Source of the DNA: Psychroflexus salarius
GTDB taxonomy: Bacteria > Bacteroidota > Bacteroidia > Flavobacteriales > Flavobacteriaceae
Reading direction: 5' to 3'
Assembly (NCBI RefSeq): GCF_900129035.1
Contig: NZ_FQTW01000001.1
Span: 62,001-126,000, forward strand
Length of the DNA stretch: 64,000 bases
How positions within the stretch are numbered: position 1 is the first letter of the stretch; every line of letters begins with the position of its first letter. Under the pieces are notes generated by a model. That model was not told the origin of the DNA. It searched no databases and saw only the letters and a list, made by a program, of their open reading frames with translations. Position numbers and translations under genes: made by a program. Below are positions 1 to 7,512 of the stretch, piece after piece.

Positions 1-384
1 GTAAGGATCATCATTATCATCCTCAAGTTCAGCTTTACAAAAAGCATCATTTGGATAATTTGTTGTTAAATAATTTTGAATTTCAATAGGTAATTCCTCA
101 AAACTTAAATTAATATCATCGTCACTTTTAGCAACACCCATCACTGGCTTTCCACTTGTAGCGTATTCAAACTCGATGTTGCTAATGTTAATTAAAAAAC
201 TGTTGACTTCAACATTATCATTAGCTTTAGCTAATCGACCACTCGTTGAATTTAAACTTGCTTTGGCTTTAATGCTTAAATTTGTAGTAGCTACTGGAGT
301 AGAGCTTGTGTTGTCATCATCACTACAACTTGCCAGTAAAAACATGGCACCTAATACACTTAAAATTGATGTTTTAATCCTCAT
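1..384 (-). CDS. Lipoprotein with PepSY-like segment (partial, 5' part only)
   Basis: Reading the minus strand from an ATG at 384 gives 128 codons with no stop before the window edge, so only the N-terminal part is present. It opens with a lipoprotein signal peptide ending in the lipobox LASC, followed by an acidic SDDDN stretch and a Ser/Thr-rich spacer typical of surface or periplasmic lipoproteins in Bacteroidota. Around residues 95-125 the pattern LPIEIQNYL..NYPN followed by an acidic K/E-rich tail resembles the PepSY-like repeats of small periplasmic proteins in this phylum. That family assignment is my inference from the pattern. The gene is divergent from the polyketide operon across a 99-bp gap. 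The plus-strand frame at 176-433 is its shadow. Confidence 0.75.
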   Translation of the reverse strand, partial: MRIKTSILSVLGAMFLLASCSDDDNTSSTPVATTNLSIKAKASLNSTSGRLAKANDNVEVNSFLINISNIEFEYATSGKPVMGVAKSDDDINLSFEELPIEIQNYLTTNYPNDAFCKAELEDDNDDPY

Positions 385-483
385 AATTCTATTTTTTATT
401 TGGTTTCTGTTAATAAAACACTATAAAACTTAATTACCCTACCAAATATCAATAAAAAAAATGATTTTTATAAAAAATTTTAT

Positions 484-1608
484 TTGAATTCAAAAGTATG
501 CATTATTGGTGGTGGTTTAGCAGGTCTTACAGCTGCAATACATTTAAGACTTGACGGTTTTGAAGTTGTTGTAATTGAAAAAAATGAGTATCCACAACAT
601 AAAGTCTGTGGAGAATACGTTTCTAATGAAGTTAAAGCTTACTTATCAAGTTTAGGCTTGTCAAAATTTTTAAAGCAGACACAAGCTATTAATAAACTTC
701 AATTATCTAATGTAGACGGTCAACTTTTTTCAGCTGAATTACCACTCGGAGGATTTGGTGTGAGTCGTTTTGCACTGGATCATGCTTTATTTAAACATGC
801 CAAGCGGCTTGGGATTGAAGTCATCAAAGCTAAAGTAACACATTTTGAATCTACTCACACAGGCTTTAAAACGTACTTTAAGGATTCTTGTTTAAACTCA
901 AAATTTTTATTGTTAGCTCATGGAAAACGCTCAAATCTTGATAAAAAGCTTAATCGCGCATTTATCCAAAAAAAAAGCCGATGGATTGGTGTGAAAGCGC
1001 ATTATAACTTAGATGAATTTCCTGCTAATGAAGTCCATCTTCATAATTTTAATGGTGGCTATTGTGGCTTGTCGAAAACTGAATCTAAGGCTGTTAATTG
1101 CTGCTATTTAATTTCAGCTGAAGTGTTTAAGCAATATAAATCGATAGAAGATTTTAATAAAAAGGTACTCAGAAATAATAAACATCTTAATCACTTTTTA
1201 CAAGAAGCTAATTCTATATTTGAGTCACCATTAGCTATTGCACAAGTTTCTTTTGCAAAGAAATCAACTTCAAATTTTAATGCTTTAATGTTAGGTGATG
1301 CTGCTGGGTTAATTCACCCTTTATGTGGCAACGGCATGGCAATGGCGATACATTCTGCTAAAATAGCAGCTGAATCTGTTAAATTAGTCGACCAAAATTC
1401 TCTTCAGATGGATCAATTATCAACCTATTACAATCAACAGTGGCAATCATCGTTTAAGAAGCGTTTATATTATGGGCGTATTTTTCAGAAGATTTTACTA
1501 AATCAAAGATTAACAACTATTGGGTTAAATTTACTTCAACCATTACCATTTTTATTACCAAAACTTGTTCGTTTAACACATGGCCAACCCATTCCAGCTT
1601 ATGATTAG
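484..1608 (+). CDS. FAD-dependent oxidoreductase (geranylgeranyl-reductase/monooxygenase-like) of the type III PKS operon
   Basis: A 374-residue flavoprotein. An N-terminal Rossmann fold carries GGGLAG at residues 9-14 with the ADP-ribose-binding Glu of VIEKN about 20 residues later. A C-terminal GDAAGLIHPLCGNG motif closes the FAD site as in the geranylgeranyl-reductase and PHBH-type families. The only start placing the dinucleotide fold correctly is TTG at 484; the nearest ATG (461) is out of frame. It is the first gene of a tight operon with a methyltransferase and a type III polyketide synthase. Flavoprotein plus methyltransferase plus type III PKS is the composition of known phenolic-lipid pathways such as srsABC of Streptomyces, where the flavoprotein hydroxylates the resorcinol ring. 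Oxidation of the polyketide product is therefore the likely role, by inference. The substrate is unknown. Confidence 0.8.
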   Translation: MNSKVCIIGGGLAGLTAAIHLRLDGFEVVVIEKNEYPQHKVCGEYVSNEVKAYLSSLGLSKFLKQTQAINKLQLSNVDGQLFSAELPLGGFGVSRFALDHALFKHAKRLGIEVIKAKVTHFESTHTGFKTYFKDSCLNSKFLLLAHGKRSNLDKKLNRAFIQKKSRWIGVKAHYNLDEFPANEVHLHNFNGGYCGLSKTESKAVNCCYLISAEVFKQYKSIEDFNKKVLRNNKHLNHFLQEANSIFESPLAIAQVSFAKKSTSNFNALMLGDAAGLIHPLCGNGMAMAIHSAKIAAESVKLVDQNSLQMDQLSTYYNQQWQSSFKKRLYYGRIFQKILLNQRLTTIGLNLLQPLPFLLPKLVRLTHGQPIPAYD

Positions 1609-2308
1609 TACAAATCAACGTTCATCTCAAGCAGAAATTATGGATGCATTTGATTTTAAAGGAGAAGATTTAGTCAATGTACTTCAACATATCGATCAAA
1701 TAAATTCGAGTTTAGGTGGTCATCGCGTCACGATAAATGGTGTCAAGCAATTACTGAAAAATTCTAAAAAAGAAGTAATCACGATTGCTGACATTGGTTG
1801 TGGAAGTGGCGCAAGTTTAAGAGCCATTAGAAAATGGGCTAATAAGCAAGATTTTCAATTAAAATTGATTGGTATTGATGCCAATCCGCATATTATTGAA
1901 GTAGCCAAATCACTAACTTCAGCTAAGTTAAATATCTCTTATCAGTGTTTAGATGTGTTTTCGGCAGAATTTAAGGCTTTAAGCGTTGATATTGTATGTT
2001 CAAGTCTCACCTTTCATCATTTTAAAAATGAGTCAATTATACAATTACTTCAGCAATTAGAAAAGCAAGTAAAACTAGGAATCATTATTAACGATTTACA
2101 TCGTCATAAATTAGCTTATCGCTTATTTCAATTGTATAGTTTATGCTTTGTTAATTCTCAAATAGCAAAAAAAGATGGATTAATTTCGATCTTAAGAGGG
2201 TTTAAATCAAAGGATTTTAAGTATTTTTCAAAACAATTGAATAATGCAACTCAATTGAAATGGTTCTGGGCATTTCGTTATCAATTTTTAATACAAATTC
2301 ATGGTTAA
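1601..2308 (+). CDS. SAM-dependent class I methyltransferase of the type III PKS operon
   Basis: About 235 residues. The SAM-binding motif I is IADIGCGSGASL, with the acidic residue ending strand 2 in LIGIDANP and a SSLTFHHF segment in the motif IV position. An upstream ATG at 1580 exists, but ATG 1601 overlaps the stop of the flavoprotein gene by only 8 bases and fits the coupling style of this operon. The 3' end overlaps the start of the polyketide synthase gene (ATG 2301) by 8 bases, so translation is probably coupled. By position it should methylate a hydroxyl or carbon of the polyketide product, as methyltransferases beside type III PKS genes do elsewhere. O- versus C-methylation cannot be decided from sequence. 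Confidence 0.8.
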   Translation: MISTNQRSSQAEIMDAFDFKGEDLVNVLQHIDQINSSLGGHRVTINGVKQLLKNSKKEVITIADIGCGSGASLRAIRKWANKQDFQLKLIGIDANPHIIEVAKSLTSAKLNISYQCLDVFSAEFKALSVDIVCSSLTFHHFKNESIIQLLQQLEKQVKLGIIINDLHRHKLAYRLFQLYSLCFVNSQIAKKDGLISILRGFKSKDFKYFSKQLNNATQLKWFWAFRYQFLIQIHG

Positions 2309-3350
2309 AATTACGCAAGTTTCTACTCAACTCCCAAAATATACTAGTTCTACTGCTGAAGTAATTCCGTATATAGAAGATTGGTTAGAGCATCAAGATG
2401 AACGATTTAAACGTAAAGTTATCAAGATCTTTGAAGGTGCTGCTGTAGATCGTCGTTATGCTATTATGCCACCAAATCAGGTATTTACATCAACGAGCTT
2501 TGAAGAAAAAAATAAAATTTATCAAACTGAAGCTAAACAACTTGGTCACCAAGTTTTAGAAAAAGCACTCTTAAAATCGAATTGGGATCCTAAAAGTTTA
2601 GATTATATTATTACGGTAAGCTGTACAGGAATTATGATTCCTTCATTAGACGCTTACCTTATTAATAGCCTTGGTTTAAAACAAGATATTGTCCGTTTAC
2701 CTGTTACTGAAATGGGTTGTGTTGCAGGAGTTTCCGGTATTATTTATGCTAAACAATTTTTAGAGAATCAGCCCAATAAAAGAGCTGCGGTTATTGCTGT
2801 TGAAGCACCCACAGCAACTTTGCAACATTCAGATTTTAGTATGGCAAATATGGTAAGTGCCGCCATTTTCGGTGATGGTGCAGCTTGTGTACTCATGAGC
2901 TCAGAAGAGCAGGCAAGTGGTGCTCAAATTTGCGATGAGCAGATGTATCATTTTTACGACCAAACCCACATGATGGGTTTCGATTTAACGAACAATGGCT
3001 TAAAAATGATTCTTGATATTGCCGTTCCTGATACTATTGCAACGCATTTTCCAGAAATTATTCATCCTTTTTTAAAGCGTAATAATTTATCAATTGAAAC
3101 AATTGAGCACCTCATTTTTCATCCTGGCGGAAAGAAAATTATTCTAACTGTCGAAGATTTATTTAAAGATTTGGGCAAAAATATTAATGCAACAAAATCA
3201 GTGCTTAAAAATTACGGTAACATGAGCAGTGCTACTGTTTTGTTTGTTTTAGCGCAAATCATGCAAGATTCGCCAAAAAAAGATGATTATGGTTTAATGT
3301 TAAGCTTTGGACCAGGATTTACAGCACAACGACTTTTATTAAAATTTTAA
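2301..3350 (+). CDS. Type III polyketide synthase (chalcone/alkylresorcinol synthase family)
   Basis: 349 residues, usual length for the family. The catalytic triad is complete: Cys140 in TEMGCVAGVSG, His274 in FHPGGKK and Asn307 in NYGNMSSAT. The region VSCTGIMIPSLDAYL and the C-terminal LSFGPGF are hallmark motifs. Such homodimeric enzymes condense a starter acyl group with malonyl units and cyclise the chain to resorcinols, pyrones or related rings without an ACP of their own. Here the gene is embedded among its own fatty-acid-type enzymes and an ACP, suggesting an ACP-borne or CoA-borne long acyl starter made in situ (inference). It is followed after one base by the reductase gene. The enzyme class is certain; the product is not. 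Confidence 0.93.
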   Translation: MVKITQVSTQLPKYTSSTAEVIPYIEDWLEHQDERFKRKVIKIFEGAAVDRRYAIMPPNQVFTSTSFEEKNKIYQTEAKQLGHQVLEKALLKSNWDPKSLDYIITVSCTGIMIPSLDAYLINSLGLKQDIVRLPVTEMGCVAGVSGIIYAKQFLENQPNKRAAVIAVEAPTATLQHSDFSMANMVSAAIFGDGAACVLMSSEEQASGAQICDEQMYHFYDQTHMMGFDLTNNGLKMILDIAVPDTIATHFPEIIHPFLKRNNLSIETIEHLIFHPGGKKIILTVEDLFKDLGKNINATKSVLKNYGNMSSATVLFVLAQIMQDSPKKDDYGLMLSFGPGFTAQRLLLKF

Positions 3351-3351
3351 T

Positions 3352-4110
3352 ATGAAACCAACAGCGTTAATTATTGGCGGTAGCCAAGGTTTGGGGTATG
3401 CAAGTGCTAAAGAATTAGCTCTACGTGGATTTAATTTGATGATTATACATCGAGATTCTAGAGCTTCAAATGAAGAAATCACTCAAAAATTTGATGAATT
3501 ACGTTCATTTTCAGTTGAAGTGACTAGCCATAATTTTGATGCTACACGCAACGATAAAATAGAAACATTTATAACTCAACTTCAGCCAGATTTGCAATTC
3601 GATTTGGTCTTACATTCAATTGCAAAAGGTAATTTAAAAAATGTTGTTGGTGAAAATGCCTTAACCCCAAACGATTTCCAAACAACCATACAGGCTATGG
3701 CGATTAGCTTTTATACTTGGGCTAATCAACTTGTGCATCATCAAAAAATGAAAAATCCAAGTCAACTTTTAGCCTTCACTAGTGAAGGAAACTCAAAAGT
3801 TATACCTCAATATGGCGCTGTTTCAGCAGCCAAAACGGCTTTAGAAAGTATTATGAAACAGCTTGCGGTAGAGCTTGCACCTTACGGCATCAGAGCCAAT
3901 TGTATTCAAGCTGGTTTAGTTGATACAAAAGCTTTACAGCATTTCCCAGCATACAAGCAACTTAAGTCTTACACCATAAAACGTAACCCTTATAAACGCT
4001 TAACAATAGCAGAAGATGTCGCAAAAGTGGTTGGTTTGTTAAGTGATTCAGCTGCACGCTGGATAAACGGTAGCATTATAAAAGTTGATGGTGGCGAAAG
4101 TTTAGTTTAA
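3352..4110 (+). CDS. Short-chain dehydrogenase resembling enoyl-ACP reductase III (FabL/FabI type)
   Basis: 252 residues with the cofactor motif GGSQGLG at 9-15. The catalytic Tyr154 and Lys161 are separated by six residues (YGAVSAAK), the spacing of enoyl-ACP reductases FabI and FabL rather than the YxxxK of ordinary ketoreductases. The C-terminal part (GLVDTKALQHFP and VDGGESLV) follows the pattern I remember for Bacillus FabL. It also has an LHSIA segment as in FabI. I therefore favour reduction of an enoyl thioester with NADPH in the operon's chain-building cycle. No classical ketoreductase gene is present, so the housekeeping FabG may supply that step, or this enzyme has a different substrate. 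Confidence 0.8.
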   Translation: MKPTALIIGGSQGLGYASAKELALRGFNLMIIHRDSRASNEEITQKFDELRSFSVEVTSHNFDATRNDKIETFITQLQPDLQFDLVLHSIAKGNLKNVVGENALTPNDFQTTIQAMAISFYTWANQLVHHQKMKNPSQLLAFTSEGNSKVIPQYGAVSAAKTALESIMKQLAVELAPYGIRANCIQAGLVDTKALQHFPAYKQLKSYTIKRNPYKRLTIAEDVAKVVGLLSDSAARWINGSIIKVDGGESLV

Positions 4111-4120
4111 ATTAAAATGT

Positions 4121-4573
4121 ATGCAGAAGTATCAATCTATTTTAGACCAATTACCCTACCAACATCCCTTTTTGTTTGTTGATGAAATTACTGAGATTGA
4201 TTTAAACTCAATAAAAGGTTCTTACTTTTTTCATAATCAACACGATTTTTACAAAGGCCATTTTAAAGGTTTTCCTATTACACCAGGCGTTATTTTAACT
4301 GAATGTGCAGCTCAAATAGGTTTAGTTAGTTTTGGGATTTATCTATTAAAAATGGAAGGTAAATCGACTAAAAATTTAAACTGCGTGATGACTTCAACTG
4401 AAATTGAATTTTTAAAACCTGTTTTTCCGAATGAAACCATAAAAGTTGAAGCTGAAAAGCAATACTTTAGATTCAACAAATTAAAATCTTCCGTAAAATT
4501 ATATAATTCGGTTGGTGAGCTGGTTTTAAAAGGTCAAATTAGTGGAATGATTTCAACTGAAAAACATGAGTAA
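4121..4573 (+). CDS. FabZ-like 3-hydroxyacyl-ACP dehydratase
   Basis: 150 residues with a hot-dog fold signature. LPYQHPFLFVD near the N-terminus matches the FabZ opening, and GHFKGFPITPGVILTECAAQ carries the catalytic dyad His47 and Glu61. It should dehydrate 3-hydroxyacyl thioesters in the elongation cycle that feeds the polyketide synthase. It lies between the FabL-like reductase and the ketosynthase and overlaps the ketosynthase start by 8 bases. Family certain, substrate inferred. Confidence 0.88.
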   Translation: MQKYQSILDQLPYQHPFLFVDEITEIDLNSIKGSYFFHNQHDFYKGHFKGFPITPGVILTECAAQIGLVSFGIYLLKMEGKSTKNLNCVMTSTEIEFLKPVFPNETIKVEAEKQYFRFNKLKSSVKLYNSVGELVLKGQISGMISTEKHE

Positions 4574-5834
4574 TCGCGTAGTTATAACAGGTCTAGGTGT
4601 TGTAGCGCCAAATGCCATTGGTAAAACTAATTTTTTGCATGCGCTTAAAAATAAAACTAACGGTATTAAATTTCATCAAGACTTAGCTGAAAAAGGTTTT
4701 AGCTGTCAAGTTGCTGGAACACCAGAAGTTAATAACAACCTCTTAAACCAGTACTTTACAGCATTAGAACAAAAAGGCTTATTGGCAAGCGGACTTATTT
4801 ATGGTGGAATTGCAGGGCAAGAAGCTTGGTTTGACGCTGGTTTAAAGATTAATAAATCGACTGATTATGATGCAGGCATTATTTTTGGTACAGGAATTTT
4901 AGGCGTTGAAAAGTTAAAAGAAGCTTTTCATTTAATTGATAATCATAGAGTTAGGCGGCTTGGTAGCACAAGTGTTTTACAAACCATGGCAAGTGGTGTT
5001 TCTGCATTTTTAGGCGGAAAACTAGGTTGTGGAAATTGGGTAACATCTAACTCATCTGCATGTACAACAGGCACTGAAGCCTTTCTAATGGCTTATAATC
5101 ATCTTAAACTTAATAGAGCTAAACGAATGTTAGTTGGTAGTTGTAGCGATTCAGGCGCTTATGTTTGGGGTGGATTTGAAGCTTTACGAATTTTACCTTA
5201 TCAATACAATCAACATCCTGAAGAAGCCTCAAGACCAATGAGTAAAAACGCACAAGGTTTTGTGCCAAGTAGCGGTGCTGGCGCGCTGGTTTTAGAAACT
5301 TTAGACTCAGCTCTAGAAAGACAAGCGCCAATTTATGCAGAAGTTTGTGGAGGTGCTATTAATTCTGGTGGTCAGCGTCATGGTGGTAGCATGACGGCAC
5401 CTAATTCAAAAGCTGTTCAACAATGCATTTTGCAATCACTTAACAACGCTCAGGTTGATGCTGCTGAAATAGATACTATTAATGGCCATTTAACAGGCAC
5501 AATAATGGATGCTGTTGAAATCAATAATTGGCGTTCCGCTTTAAATTTAAGTGGCGAAAAATTTCCTTTAATCAATTCTTTAAAAAGTCATATTGGCCAC
5601 GCCTTAGCTGCTGCTGGAAGTGTAGAGTTAGTCGCTTCAGTTTTGCAAATCAAGCATCAATTTGTGTTTGGAAACCGAAATTTACAACCCATTCATCCAG
5701 ACATATTAAATCAAATTTCGAAAGATACCATACCCGATCAAACACAATCAACTGCTATCAAATACCTTATTAAGGCCAGTTTTGGCTTTGGTGATGTTAA
5801 TGCTAGTACTGTTTTAAAACAATTTGAAAAATGA
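4566..5834 (+). CDS. Beta-ketoacyl-ACP synthase (KAS I/II, FabF-like)
   Basis: 422 residues. The thiolase-fold catalytic set is complete: Cys166 in SSACTTG, His308 in NGHLTGT (the usual form is NAHGTGT, so the neighbours of this His are altered) and His345 in KSHIGHALAAAG. It should extend an acyl-ACP by two carbons. Within this operon it probably builds or extends the acyl starter handed to the type III PKS. The altered NGHLTGT motif suggests a specialised, non-housekeeping ketosynthase. The gene overlaps the dehydratase upstream and the membrane-protein gene downstream (ATGA), so it is translationally coupled on both sides. Confidence 0.9.
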   Translation: MSNRVVITGLGVVAPNAIGKTNFLHALKNKTNGIKFHQDLAEKGFSCQVAGTPEVNNNLLNQYFTALEQKGLLASGLIYGGIAGQEAWFDAGLKINKSTDYDAGIIFGTGILGVEKLKEAFHLIDNHRVRRLGSTSVLQTMASGVSAFLGGKLGCGNWVTSNSSACTTGTEAFLMAYNHLKLNRAKRMLVGSCSDSGAYVWGGFEALRILPYQYNQHPEEASRPMSKNAQGFVPSSGAGALVLETLDSALERQAPIYAEVCGGAINSGGQRHGGSMTAPNSKAVQQCILQSLNNAQVDAAEIDTINGHLTGTIMDAVEINNWRSALNLSGEKFPLINSLKSHIGHALAAAGSVELVASVLQIKHQFVFGNRNLQPIHPDILNQISKDTIPDQTQSTAIKYLIKASFGFGDVNASTVLKQFEK

Positions 5835-6058
5835 ATAAAATAAAGCGTAATTACTGGTTATTCGGTGCTTTAGGCACATTACTATTAGGTTTTGGTTTAT
5901 GTGCGTTGTTAGAAAGTGCCTTTTTAAAACACAATCCAGACATACCAACTTGGCAATGGATTGGTGCAGGGACTTTGTCATTAATCATCATTATGGCGGG
6001 CATCAATTTTTTATTTGCTAGTTTCGAAAATAAATTAAAACTGAACAGAAATGACTAA
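5831..6058 (+). CDS. Small two-helix membrane protein of the PKS operon
   Basis: 75 residues with two predicted transmembrane segments (about 9-28 and 42-63) joined by a short polar loop containing PDIPTWQW, and a charged C-terminus. I recognise no family. It starts inside the ketosynthase stop (ATGA overlap) and its end overlaps the ACP gene by 8 bases, so it is an integral part of the operon and not a chance frame. It might anchor the biosynthetic enzymes at the membrane where a lipid product would accumulate, but nothing in the sequence proves this. Confidence 0.8.
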   Translation: MNKIKRNYWLFGALGTLLLGFGLCALLESAFLKHNPDIPTWQWIGAGTLSLIIIMAGINFLFASFENKLKLNRND

Positions 6059-6299
6059 AGAAGACATTATTCAAAAATTAAAACGTATTGTTGAACCTTA
6101 TGTTAATCATACAGAAAATTTTAATAACTTAACTGAAACATCAGATTTTATAAAAGATTTAGAAATTAATTCGGCTAATTTAGTTGATGTAATTTTAGAT
6201 ATTGAAGATGAGTTTAACATCAGAATTGAGAATGATGATATGGAACAAATGCTAAATGTTAAAAAAAGCGTTGAAGTGATTCAGCAAAAGTTGAAGTAA
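6051..6299 (+). CDS. Dedicated acyl carrier protein
   Basis: 82 residues, acidic, four-helix ACP pattern. The phosphopantetheine attachment Ser is Ser41 in EINSANLVDV, followed by the helix II pattern VILDIEDEFNIRI. The usual DSL is replaced by NSA, a divergence common in ACPs of specialised pathways. It should carry the growing acyl chain between the ketosynthase, dehydratase and reductase of this operon. The next gene, two bases downstream, encodes a phosphopantetheinyl transferase that could activate it. Confidence 0.88.
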   Translation: MTKEDIIQKLKRIVEPYVNHTENFNNLTETSDFIKDLEINSANLVDVILDIEDEFNIRIENDDMEQMLNVKKSVEVIQQKLK

Positions 6300-6301
6300 T
6301 T

Positions 6302-6826
6302 ATGCTCGGTAATGATATTGTAGATTTAACAGAAGCTAAAAAACAATCGAATATCTTTAGACCGCGTTATTTTGATAAAACACTAACAGCTTCAGAACAA
6401 TATATCGTTCAACAGTCGGTCAATCCTGAATTATGTTTTTGGAAAATTTGGACTTGTAAAGAAGCAGTTTATAAGTCAGCCCAACGTGAATTCGGTTTTA
6501 AATCTTTTTACAATCCACTTCAATTTAATATAGAATGTTTAAAAGAGTTTCAAGCTAAGGTTTGCTACAATTATAATATTTATAATGTTGATATAGAGAT
6601 AAATAATAATTTTATTTATAGTTTCACTTCAAATGATTTTAAAACTGATTATTGTATTCTATCATCACAATTTTCAGTGCTTCAACAAATTTCAACCAAG
6701 TTTAATCAACCGATTTCATTAAATAAAAATGAAAATGGTTTGCCATATTTAAAATTACTTTCACATGATAAAATTTGTTCAATAACACATCATGGTGCTT
6801 ATTTTGCAATTCAATATTTATGTTAA
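6302..6826 (+). CDS. 4'-phosphopantetheinyl transferase superfamily protein
   Basis: 174 residues. The N-terminal GNDIVDL and central WTCKEAVYK (Lys53, Glu54, Lys58) are the two metal and CoA binding motifs of the AcpS/Sfp superfamily. It should transfer phosphopantetheine from CoA to Ser41 of the adjacent ACP. The size lies between AcpS (about 125) and Sfp (about 220). It is the last gene of the operon; the next gene follows after 50 bases and has its own promoter-like box. Confidence 0.85.
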   Translation: MLGNDIVDLTEAKKQSNIFRPRYFDKTLTASEQYIVQQSVNPELCFWKIWTCKEAVYKSAQREFGFKSFYNPLQFNIECLKEFQAKVCYNYNIYNVDIEINNNFIYSFTSNDFKTDYCILSSQFSVLQQISTKFNQPISLNKNENGLPYLKLLSHDKICSITHHGAYFAIQYLC

Positions 6827-6864
6827 AGTTAAATTTATAAGACTCATAAAAAGCTGAAAACAAA

Positions 6865-6872
6865 TACATTTG
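6865..6872 (+). promoter_or_regulatory. Bacteroidota -7 promoter element
   Basis: TACATTTG fits the TAnnTTTG consensus and lies four bases before the ATG at 6877, implying a nearly leaderless transcript. I see no clear -33 TTG at the usual spacing, so this is tentative. Confidence 0.35.
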
Positions 6873-6876
6873 TTAT

Positions 6877-7506
6877 ATGGACAAGTTTTTTTACATCTTA
6901 TTATTTATTGGTTTTTTTGGTTACGCACAAGATAAAGATTTACCTCAATCGAGTACAAAATCTAAAGGCGCTATTTTAAGTAAAGGAAAGGTTTCTAGTG
7001 GGAATAATTTATTAGGTATACCTAACCGTCCAAAAGTTAAGAATTTATTTGCCAAACCTGAAAAAGGTATCAATTTTAAACCAAAAGAACAATTTACTAA
7101 CCCGAGTGATTTATACACTAAAAAACTTAATGCCAAGCCTGAAGATGAAAATAACCGGATGAAAGAAGAGTTTGGTAACGACATGTATTTAGGTGATTTT
7201 GTGACCACTTCAGATAAAATGGTTTTTTTATGTCGAGATCACATGATGTTTGATGGCGATCGCGTACAAGTTCGCTTAAACGGTGAAATTTTAATTCAAA
7301 ATTTATTACTCGAAAACGCCTACAAAGAAATTACCATACCACTTGAAGTTGGGTTTAATAAAATTGAGTTTGTTGCTTTAAATCAAGGAGAATCTGGGCC
7401 TAATACAGCTGAGTTGAAGGCTATTGATAATGGTAACTTAATTACTAGAAATATATGGAATTTATTAACTGGCATAAAAGCATCTGCTGTTATCGTTAGA
7501 AATTAA
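6877..7506 (+). CDS. Secreted protein of unknown function
   Basis: 209 residues beginning with a short hydrophobic signal peptide ending near YAQD. The middle is Lys/Pro/Asn rich, and the last 100 residues (VQVRLNGEILIQNLLLE, then a GFNKIEFVALNQG segment) look like an immunoglobulin-like beta-sandwich. I do not recognise a named family and find no catalytic motif. It sits downstream of the PKS operon but has its own promoter-like box, and converges on recQ with only 6 bases between the stop codons. A cell-envelope location is likely. Confidence 0.7.
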   Translation: MDKFFYILLFIGFFGYAQDKDLPQSSTKSKGAILSKGKVSSGNNLLGIPNRPKVKNLFAKPEKGINFKPKEQFTNPSDLYTKKLNAKPEDENNRMKEEFGNDMYLGDFVTTSDKMVFLCRDHMMFDGDRVQVRLNGEILIQNLLLENAYKEITIPLEVGFNKIEFVALNQGESGPNTAELKAIDNGNLITRNIWNLLTGIKASAVIVRN

Positions 7507-7512
7507 TTGTTT

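Noticed and set aside
176-433. Plus-strand 85-codon frame with a hydrophobic product
   Set aside because: It is the antisense of the partial lipoprotein gene, whose minus-strand frame has a proper signal peptide and lipobox.
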